From assembly GCF_007679045.1 (NCBI RefSeq), contig NZ_VEFS01000003.1, positions 62,001 through 126,000 on the forward strand: a stretch of 64,000 nt of DNA, given 5' to 3'. Source of the stretch: Microbacterium sp. BH-3-3-3. Lineage in GTDB: Bacteria > Actinomycetota > Actinomycetes > Actinomycetales > Microbacteriaceae. The position numbers and the translations under genes are program-made. This document shows, piece after piece, positions 57,971 through 64,000 of this stretch; positions within the stretch are counted from its first letter, which is position 1; each line of letters starts with the position of its first letter. The notes under the pieces were generated by a model. That model had not been told where the DNA came from, did no database searches, and was given only the letters and a program-made list of their open reading frames with translations.

Positions 57971-58911
57971 CAGGGTGCGGAGGGGCGCGGTGCGACCGCG
58001 GGGGAGTCGCCGTCGCCGGTGCGCGAGGCGAACGCCCCCGAGATGCCCTTGAGGGCCTCGGTGAACTCGCTCGGGATGATCCACAGCTTGCTCGAGGCGC
58101 TGTCGCTGATCTTCGGCAGCGTCTGCAGGTACTGGTAGGCGAGCAGCTTGTCGTCGGGCCGACCCTCGTGGATCGCCGTGAACACCGAGTGGATGGCCTC
58201 GGCCTCGCCTTGCGCGCGCAGGACCGCGGCCTGCTTGTCGCCCTCGGCCTCGAGGATCGCGGCTTGACGCCGGCCCTCGGCTTCGAGGATCTGGGACTGC
58301 TTCGAGCCCTCGGCGGTCAGGATCGCGGCACGGCGGTCGCGTTCGGCCCTCATCTGCTTCTCCATCGAGTCCTGGATCGAGAGGGGAGGATCGATCGCCT
58401 TGAGCTCGACGCGTCCTACCCGGATGCCCCATTTTCCCGTGGCTTCGTCGAGGACCACGCGCAACTGGCCGTTGATGTTGTCGCGGCTGGTCAACGCCTG
58501 CTCGAGGTTGAGGCCACCCACGACGTTGCGCAGCGTCGTGGTCGTCAGCTGCTCGACCGCGCCGAGGTAGTTGGCGATCTCATAGGTCGCTGCGCGCGCG
58601 TCGGTGACCTGGAAGTAGACGACCGTGTCGATCGAGACGACCAGGTTGTCTTCGGTGATCACCGGCTGCGGCGGGAACGAGACGACCTGCTCGCGCATGT
58701 CGAGCAGCGGCCGCACGCGGTCGACGAGGGGGACGACGAGGTTCAGGCCGGGCGAGAGCGTCTTGTGGTACTTGCCGAGGCGCTCGACCACCCCCGCGCG
58801 GGCCTGCGGGATGATGCGGATCGAGCGGAACAGCACCACGATGACGAAGACCGCCACCACGATCGCGAGCACCCAGCCGATCGTGACGGGGATGAGAGTG
58901 TCGATGTTCAT
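57970..58911 (-). CDS. SPFH/band-7 (stomatin/prohibitin-like) membrane protein
   Basis: 313 residues. One N-terminal membrane helix (about 8-28), the band-7 domain (33-200, RIIPQARAGVVERLGKYHKTLSPGL), then a long coiled region with EAEGRRQAAILEAEGDKQAAVLRAQGEAEA repeats and a Ser/Pro tail. It oligomerises into membrane microdomains and scaffolds proteases or transporters. It is paired with an upstream NfeD gene as in many bacteria. Confidence 0.92.
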   Translation of the reverse strand: MNIDTLIPVTIGWVLAIVVAVFVIVVLFRSIRIIPQARAGVVERLGKYHKTLSPGLNLVVPLVDRVRPLLDMREQVVSFPPQPVITEDNLVVSIDTVVYFQVTDARAATYEIANYLGAVEQLTTTTLRNVVGGLNLEQALTSRDNINGQLRVVLDEATGKWGIRVGRVELKAIDPPLSIQDSMEKQMRAERDRRAAILTAEGSKQSQILEAEGRRQAAILEAEGDKQAAVLRAQGEAEAIHSVFTAIHEGRPDDKLLAYQYLQTLPKISDSASSKLWIIPSEFTEALKGISGAFASRTGDGDSPAVAPRPSAP

Positions 58912-58920
58912 CGCGGCCTC

Positions 58921-59409
58921 CTAGTCGCTGGCGGTGTCGTGGGCGCGCTGCTGCGTGGGGCGCACGACGGCGGTGGCGCCGTCGATGCGGACGACCTCGA
59001 CGCGCGTGGCGGGGTCGATCCGGGTGTCGCTCTCGGCCCGTGCGGTCCAGACGTCGCCGTTGGCGAGCTTGACCTGCCCCGAGACCGACGGGGACATGCG
59101 CGAGAGCACGAGACCCTCGAGGCCGAGCAGGGCCTCGACGTTGGACGGGCGGGTGTCGGCGCCGCGGTGCAGGCGTCGCAGCAGCGGCGGCCGCAGGAAC
59201 GTCAGCAGCGCACCGGCGGCGAGGGCGGCCAGAATCACCTGGAGCCACAGCGGTGCGCCCACCAGGTCGGCGGCCAGACCCACCACGCTGCCCACGGACA
59301 GCATGAGGAACGTCAGCTCACCGGTGAGCATTTCGACGACCAGGAAGACCAGGATCAACACGAGCCACCCGATCCAGGCCCACGTGTCGAAAGTGGAGAG
59401 AACGTCCAT
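58921..59409 (-). CDS. NfeD family membrane protein
   Basis: 162 residues. Two to three N-terminal membrane helices (about 8-75) and a C-terminal OB-fold domain (SNVEALLGLEGLVLSRMSPSVSGQVKLANGDVW...). The short NfeD form is usually encoded with an SPFH partner, as here (9 nt gap). AGGAGG lies 6 nt before ATG 59409; the upstream in-frame ATG at 59451 has none. Confidence 0.9.
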   Translation of the reverse strand: MDVLSTFDTWAWIGWLVLILVFLVVEMLTGELTFLMLSVGSVVGLAADLVGAPLWLQVILAALAAGALLTFLRPPLLRRLHRGADTRPSNVEALLGLEGLVLSRMSPSVSGQVKLANGDVWTARAESDTRIDPATRVEVVRIDGATAVVRPTQQRAHDTASD

Positions 59410-59554
59410 GTCGCACCTCCTGAGGCTGAACGTAGCACCGGGGTACGACACCGGGGCCGCTTCTCAACCACCCCACAGACTGCGTCACCCGAGACGGTGG
59501 CGAGGCGGTCGGTAGGCTGGGGAGTCGATCTTTCGAATCGTCAGGAGTACTTCC

Positions 59555-60319
59555 GTGTCTCAGACCCTCCCGTCCGGCTCGCTGAGCGGCAAGACCGCCC
59601 TCGTCACCGGTTCGTCGCGCGGCATCGGCGCCGACACCGTCCGCTACTTCGCCGAGGCCGGCGCGAACGTCGTCATCAACTTCCGCAACAAGGCGCCCCG
59701 CGCCGAGAAGCTCGCCACGCAGCTGCGCGAGCTCGGCGTCGAGGCCCTGGTGGTCGGCGCCGACCTCACCGATCCCGAGTCGGTGAAGGCGATGTTCGAC
59801 GAGGTCGAGCGCACCTTCGGCGGCCTCGACATCCTCGTGCTCAACGCCTCGGGCGGCATGGAGTCGGGCATGGCCGAGGACTACGCTCTGCTGCTCAACC
59901 GCGACGCGCAGGTCAACGTGCTCGAGACGGCCCTGCCGCTGTTGAAGGACGACGCGCGCGTGGTCTTCGTCACCAGCCACCAGGCGCACTTCATCCGCAC
60001 CACGCCGACCATGCCCGAGTACGAGCCGGTCGCCCTGTCGAAGCGCGCCGGCGAAGACGCCCTGCGCGAGAAGATCCCCGCCCTCGAAGAGCGCGGCATC
60101 GGCTTCACCGTGGTCTCGGGCGACATGATCGAGGGCACCATCACGGCCACCCTGCTCGAGCGCGCGAACCCCGGCGCCATCTCGGCCCGCCGCGAAGACG
60201 CCGGCAAGCTCTACAACGTGTCGGAGTTCGCCGCCGAGGTGGCCCGCGCCGCGGTCGACCCGGTGCCCGCCGACAACACCCGCCTCGTCGGAGACACGGG
60301 TTCGTTCGGAGGCGAGTGA
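59555..60319 (+). CDS. Short-chain dehydrogenase/reductase with an atypical active site
   Basis: 254 residues. Rossmann TGSSRGIG near residue 18, NASGG near 90. At the catalytic region there is VTSHQAHF...PEYEPVALSKRAGEDAL: Tyr and Lys are separated by six residues (Y-x6-K) instead of the classical Y-x3-K. Either catalysis is altered or another residue serves. AGGAG lies 8 nt before the GTG. An S9 peptidase gene starts right after, so the two may form an operon. Confidence 0.85.
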   Translation: MSQTLPSGSLSGKTALVTGSSRGIGADTVRYFAEAGANVVINFRNKAPRAEKLATQLRELGVEALVVGADLTDPESVKAMFDEVERTFGGLDILVLNASGGMESGMAEDYALLLNRDAQVNVLETALPLLKDDARVVFVTSHQAHFIRTTPTMPEYEPVALSKRAGEDALREKIPALEERGIGFTVVSGDMIEGTITATLLERANPGAISARREDAGKLYNVSEFAAEVARAAVDPVPADNTRLVGDTGSFGGE

Positions 60320-60321
60320 GC

Positions 60322-62292
60322 ATGCGGCCGACCGACATCGAGACACTGACCGGGGTCGGTCGGCCCACGATCGCCGCCTCCGGGGCCTTCGCGGTCTTCG
60401 CGACCTCGCGCCCCGACCTCGCCGCCGACCGCACGGTCGGGCAGCTCTGGCGGGTCGACCTGCCCGCCGGCTCGCCCCGCCGTCTCACGCGCGGTGTCGC
60501 CGACACGGCTCCACGCCTGTCGCCCGACGACGCGACGATCGCGTTCCTGCGCGCCGACGACAAGGGCCGCGCGCAGGTCTTCGTGGTCGCCGCGTCCGGG
60601 GGCGAGCCCGTGCAGGTCACCGATCAGCCCGGGGGAGTGACCGCTCTGGCGTTCTCCCCCGACGGCAGCCGCCTCGCCTTCACCGCGCGCGTGCCCGAAC
60701 CCGGCCGCTACGGCACGGTGGAGGGGCGGGATGCCGCGGCCGAGCCGCCGCGCCGCATCACCGGCATCCGCTGGCACGCCAACGGGCTGGGCTACCTTGA
60801 TCGTCCCGCGCAGCTGTTCGTCGTCGACGTGCCCGCGACCGACGCAGAGCCGTTCTACTTGCCGGCGCCGGCCCTCGAGACGCCCGAGAAGCGCATCGTG
60901 CCCGAGCCCGCCGCCCAGCTCACCCACGGCGAGACGAGCTGGGGAGGCGTGGCGTGGAGCGCCGACGGCGCGGAGCTGCTGAGCGTTCCCGACGTCATCG
61001 AGACCGCGCGGCGCGACCTGCGCGACCGGGTGGTCGCCGTGGCCGTCGACAGCGGAGAGCAGCGCGAGGTGCTCAGCACGGCCGAGAACCTGTCGGTGTC
61101 GGAGGTGTCGGTCGCTCCGGACGGAGCGGTGTTCCTCCTTGCGCACGACGTGGGCGAGAGCGGGGCCGATTTCGTGGCACCGGGCGTCGCCCTGTTCGCC
61201 CTCGAGCCCGACGGACCCCATGCGCTGACGGATGCCGAGTCGATCGACCTCGGCGAGGTGGGGAGCCACCTCTCATTCGACGGCGACGACGTGCTCGTGC
61301 AGGACCGCACCCGCGGTCGGGTCCGCCTGCTGCGCGTCACGCGCACCGGCGCGGTGACCGAGGTGCTGGGCGGAGACCTCGAGGTGAACGGCCACGCCGT
61401 CGCGCACGGCCGGGTCGTGGCATCCGTCGCCTCTCCCGAATCAGCGGGCGAGCTGGTGCTGCTCGAGGGACGCGAGGTGCGGGCGCTGACGCACTTCGGC
61501 GCGGGCGCGGCCGAACGCGGTGTCGTCGTGCCCGTCGAGCACGAGATCACCGGCCGCGACGGCTCGCCCGTGCACGGGTGGGTCGCCGTTCCCGAGGGCG
61601 AGGGGCCGTTCCCCGTGATCCTGCAGATCCACGGCGGCCCCTACGCCTCGTACGGCGTGCACCTGTTCGACGAGACGCAGGTGCTCGTCGACGCCGGATA
61701 CGCCGTCGTCTACAGCAACCCCCGCGGCAGCGCCGGCTACGGTCGCGCGCACGGTCGCGCGATCCGCCGCCGCATGGGAACGCTCGACTTCTTCGACGTC
61801 ATGGACTTCTTCGACGGCGTGATCGCGGCCGAGTCGCGCCTCGACGCGGACCGCGTCGGGGTCATGGGCGGCTCGTACGGCGGATACCTCACCGCCTGGA
61901 TCATCGCGCACGAGCACCGCTTCGCGGCCTCGATCGTCGAGCGCGGCTTCCTCGACCCGGCGGCCTTCCCGGGCTCGAGCGACATCGGATCGTTCTTCGG
62001 AGACGAGTACGTCGGCACCGATCCGCAGCTCGTCGCGGCGCAGAGCCCCATGGCCGTGGTCGACCGGGTGCGCACGCCCACGCTGGTGCTGCACTCCGAG
62101 CTCGACTACCGCTGCCCGCTCGACCAGGCGACGCGCTACTACGCGGCGCTGAAGCGCAACGGCGTCGACGCCGAGATGCTCGTCTTCCCCGGCGAAGACC
62201 ACGAGCTCACGCGCTCCGGTCGTCCGCAGCACCGCGTGCAGCGTTTCGATGCGGTGCTCGACTGGTGGCGGCGGTACCTGCCGGTCGCGTGA
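60322..62292 (+). CDS. S9 family peptidase (prolyl oligopeptidase/acylaminoacyl peptidase-like)
   Basis: 656 residues. An N-terminal beta-propeller (about 1-395, with VTALAFSPDGSRLAF-type blades) and a C-terminal alpha/beta hydrolase (400-656). Triad: Ser in MGGSYGGYLTA near 517, Asp in SELDYRCPLDQ near 596, His in GEDHELTRSG near 629. Cleaves short peptides in the cytosol; no signal peptide. GGAGG precedes the ATG, which is 2 nt after the SDR stop. Confidence 0.92.
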   Translation: MRPTDIETLTGVGRPTIAASGAFAVFATSRPDLAADRTVGQLWRVDLPAGSPRRLTRGVADTAPRLSPDDATIAFLRADDKGRAQVFVVAASGGEPVQVTDQPGGVTALAFSPDGSRLAFTARVPEPGRYGTVEGRDAAAEPPRRITGIRWHANGLGYLDRPAQLFVVDVPATDAEPFYLPAPALETPEKRIVPEPAAQLTHGETSWGGVAWSADGAELLSVPDVIETARRDLRDRVVAVAVDSGEQREVLSTAENLSVSEVSVAPDGAVFLLAHDVGESGADFVAPGVALFALEPDGPHALTDAESIDLGEVGSHLSFDGDDVLVQDRTRGRVRLLRVTRTGAVTEVLGGDLEVNGHAVAHGRVVASVASPESAGELVLLEGREVRALTHFGAGAAERGVVVPVEHEITGRDGSPVHGWVAVPEGEGPFPVILQIHGGPYASYGVHLFDETQVLVDAGYAVVYSNPRGSAGYGRAHGRAIRRRMGTLDFFDVMDFFDGVIAAESRLDADRVGVMGGSYGGYLTAWIIAHEHRFAASIVERGFLDPAAFPGSSDIGSFFGDEYVGTDPQLVAAQSPMAVVDRVRTPTLVLHSELDYRCPLDQATRYYAALKRNGVDAEMLVFPGEDHELTRSGRPQHRVQRFDAVLDWWRRYLPVA

Positions 62293-62300
62293 GTCGGGAA

Positions 62301-62328
62301 GGGCCCGGATGCCATGGCATCCGGGCCC
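62301..62328 (+). terminator. Terminator of the S9 peptidase gene
   Basis: A perfect 28-bp palindrome, with arms GGGCCCGGATGCCA and TGGCATCCGGGCCC, 8 nt after the stop. It contains the over-represented GGATGCC word in both orientations. Confidence 0.75.
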
Positions 62329-62341
62329 TCGTCGTTCCGCG

Positions 62342-62893
62342 TCAGACCGCTTTGCCGAACTGGATCGCCCGGACGATCTGGAAGATGCCGAGCACGATCA
62401 GCGAGAAGCCGATCAGGATGAACAGCGTGACGGCGCCGAGCAGCGGCGAGAACAGCAGCACGATGCCGGCGACGATGCTGATGATCGCGAAGAAGATCGT
62501 CCACGCCCGGGCCTTCGACTGGTGGCTCGCGGTGGTGAGCGAGACGACGCCCTCGATGATCCACAGGATGCCGACGAGCGTGCCGATGAAGACGCCGAGC
62601 CACGCGGTGGTCGCGGGGAGGTTCGCGAACGAGAAGATGCCGGCGACGATGAACAGGACGCCGAGCACGATGTAGCCGATGCGCGCCCAGCCCGAGCGCC
62701 AGAACAGGCCGATTCCGATGTTCACGAGGCCCGCGATGATGACGTAGACGGCGATGATGCCGACGGCCACCTGGGCGGTGCGACCCGGCCAGATGAGGAT
62801 GATCAGGCCGATCACGAGCGAGAGGGCTCCGCTGACGGCGAGCGCGGTGCGCACGGCTCCGACGGCGGGGTTGGTCGTTGACGAGGGCGACAT
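62342..62893 (-). CDS. HdeD/DUF308 family membrane protein
   Basis: 183 residues with six hydrophobic helices in three pairs (GALSLVIGLIILIWPGRTAQVAVGI, GYIVLGVLFIVAGIFSF, GAVTLFILIGFSLIVLGIFQIVRA). HdeD-like proteins relate to acid stress in enterobacteria; here the function is unknown. ATG 62893 follows AAAGG; the in-frame ATG at 62932 lacks one. Confidence 0.88.
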   Translation of the reverse strand: MSPSSTTNPAVGAVRTALAVSGALSLVIGLIILIWPGRTAQVAVGIIAVYVIIAGLVNIGIGLFWRSGWARIGYIVLGVLFIVAGIFSFANLPATTAWLGVFIGTLVGILWIIEGVVSLTTASHQSKARAWTIFFAIISIVAGIVLLFSPLLGAVTLFILIGFSLIVLGIFQIVRAIQFGKAV

Positions 62894-62995
62894 GGCGAGC
62901 CTTTCTGTGCGAACGCTGGGAACAGTGCTCACCCTAGACCCGAAGGTGAAACTTCGCGGGTCCGTCGACGCACGCCGTCACGCCCCGCGCGGACG
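62894..62995. other. Spacer with HdeD promoter
   Basis: 102 bp between the AEC transporter stop and the HdeD start (both minus). A TAGGGT box (about 62932-62937, minus) is a likely promoter for HdeD. Confidence 0.4.
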
Positions 62996-63925
62996 TCAGG
63001 CGGGGGAGTGCTCGAGCAGCAGCGCGACCGCGAACAGCACCGGCAGGCAGCCGATGGTCGAGATGAACACGACGTCGCGTGAGAGGATCTCGCCCACCCC
63101 GTACCGCTGGGCGAAGTTGAACACGTTCTGCGCGGTCGGCAGCGCCGCGAGCACCACGACGATGAACACCTGGTCGGCCGGCAGACCGAACAGCGTCGCG
63201 ACGAGCCACGCCAGTGCGGGCATCGCCACGAGCTTGAGAGCCGAGGCGATGACGACGTCGACGCGGCGCCCCGGTTCGGTGAGCACTCGCTGGCCGTACA
63301 GCGACATGCCGTACGACATCAGCAGCACCGGCACGCACGCACCGGCGATCAACTGGAGCGGGTCGAACACGATCGGCGGCAGGTCGATGCCCAGCAGCGC
63401 CACGAGCACGCCGAGGGCCGAGCCGATGAGCATCGGGTTCTTCGTCGTCTGCAGCAGGATGCGTCCGATGTTGCGCGAGCCCGAGGTCGCGGCATCCAGG
63501 ATCGACAGGGCTATCGGCATGAGGATCAGCAACTGGAACAGGATCACCGGCGCGCTGTAGGCCGCGTTGCCGAGCATGTAGAGCGAGATCGGGATGCCGA
63601 TGTTGTTGCTGTTGACCTGCCCGGCCGACAGTGCGCCGATCACGGTCTCGCCCACGGGCCGGCGCAGGATCAGCGCGGACACCAGGACCGAGACCAGGAT
63701 GACGCCCGCCGCGGTGATCATCGACACCGGCAGCAGCGCGGAGAACAGCGTCGCCACGTCGGCCTTCGCCAGCACCGTGAAGAGCAGGAACGGCGACAGC
63801 ACGAAGAACGTCAGGCGACTCAGCACATGGCGCGCGTGAGGTCCGAGCAGGTCGATGCGGGCGATGATGTAGCCCACCACCACGGCGAGGCCGACGACCG
63901 CGAAACCGGTGAAGATCCCGCTCAT
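62996..63925 (-). CDS. AEC family transporter
   Basis: 309 residues, about ten membrane helices. Characteristic GALSAGQVNSNNIGIPI near 97 and a C-terminal ALPTAQNVFNFAQRYG near 268, the auxin-efflux-carrier/malonate-type fold. Likely exports or imports an organic anion. The ATG overlaps the stop of a 13-codon leader ORF. The ATG itself has no ribosome site, so translation probably depends on the leader. Confidence 0.9.
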   Translation of the reverse strand: MSGIFTGFAVVGLAVVVGYIIARIDLLGPHARHVLSRLTFFVLSPFLLFTVLAKADVATLFSALLPVSMITAAGVILVSVLVSALILRRPVGETVIGALSAGQVNSNNIGIPISLYMLGNAAYSAPVILFQLLILMPIALSILDAATSGSRNIGRILLQTTKNPMLIGSALGVLVALLGIDLPPIVFDPLQLIAGACVPVLLMSYGMSLYGQRVLTEPGRRVDVVIASALKLVAMPALAWLVATLFGLPADQVFIVVVLAALPTAQNVFNFAQRYGVGEILSRDVVFISTIGCLPVLFAVALLLEHSPA

Positions 63926-63963
63926 GCGCCCGGCCGTTTCGGGGGAGCGCTGTGGGGAGTCAT
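63922..63963 (-). CDS. 13-aa leader peptide upstream of the AEC transporter
   Basis: Reads MTPHSAPPKRPGA. TACGCT (63971-63976) lies 7 nt before its ATG, the leaderless geometry used by many genes here, whereas the transporter ATG is 45 nt from that box. The TGA overlaps the transporter ATG (ATGA). It may couple or attenuate transporter translation; its prolines could slow ribosomes. Unproven. Confidence 0.45.
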   Translation of the reverse strand: MTPHSAPPKRPGA

Positions 63964-64000
63964 CGGTTCGAGCGTAGCGGGGGAGCGGGGGTGGGCATGA

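Overview
The window is chromosomal DNA of a high-G+C actinomycete, most likely a Microbacteriaceae member close to Microbacterium. Signs of this are RbpA, a 13E12/DUF222 HNH protein, the pafB-pafC-tatA-tatC-helY block, many GTG starts, ATGA/GTGA gene overlaps, and frequent leaderless starts in which a TANNNT -10 box lies 6-7 nt before the start codon. I see no phage, insertion sequence, plasmid or CRISPR. Genes are densely packed and mostly housekeeping or catabolic.

Layout. 1-9.4 kb: small membrane proteins, fabG, serB, luxS, divergent glgC/glgA, an ABC ATPase and rpmE2 (L31). 9.6-18.8 kb: nitrilase, repeat-bearing acetyltransferase, interrupted 13E12 HNH gene, DEDDh exonuclease, hydrolase, GNAT, a divergent CGNR-regulator/EamA-exporter pair, and an Lrp regulator. 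19-30.3 kb: a branched-chain amino acid (leucine) degradation island. It holds bkdA-bkdB-bkdC, a TetR regulator with its palindrome, accD1-accA1, an acyl-CoA dehydrogenase, a MaoC protein and a CitE-like lyase; the gene content resembles M. tuberculosis Rv2495c-Rv2506. 30.8-42.7 kb: phosphatase, sirtuin, amidohydrolase, SpoU methyltransferase, SGNH hydrolase, helicase, VIT1-type transporter, 2OG oxygenase, Mn-catalase and tRNA-Leu(GAG). 42.9-57 kb: M20 peptidase, uppP, PAC2, HAD, trmI, FKBP lipoprotein, pafBC, tatAC, helY, lnt and rbpA. 57-64 kb: GDPD/SPFH/NfeD operon, SDR, S9 peptidase, HdeD-like protein and AEC transporter.

The most unusual material is between and at the edges of genes. (1) At five loci, and probably a sixth, the 3' end of a gene including its stop codon is tandemly copied into the downstream spacer, with a unit length specific to each locus (29, 67, 103, 73 and 57 bp). 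(2) At two junctions of the bkd operon a start-codon region is duplicated instead. This produces three micro-ORFs (27, 27 and 20 codons), each chained to its neighbours by ATGA overlaps. (3) A dispersed hairpin family with an 11-nt core and two alternative self-complementary 7-bp stems fills three convergent spacers, and a fourth array is translated in frame (84 bp = 28 codons, four copies) as the C-terminal tail of AccA1. (4) Six promoters share RTGTCKGAR-N8-TANNNT in fixed register, close to the mycobacterial RecA-independent (PafBC) DNA-damage promoter, and pafBC lies in the same window. (5) The usual actinobacterial proteasome/pupylation genes are absent between trmI and pafB.
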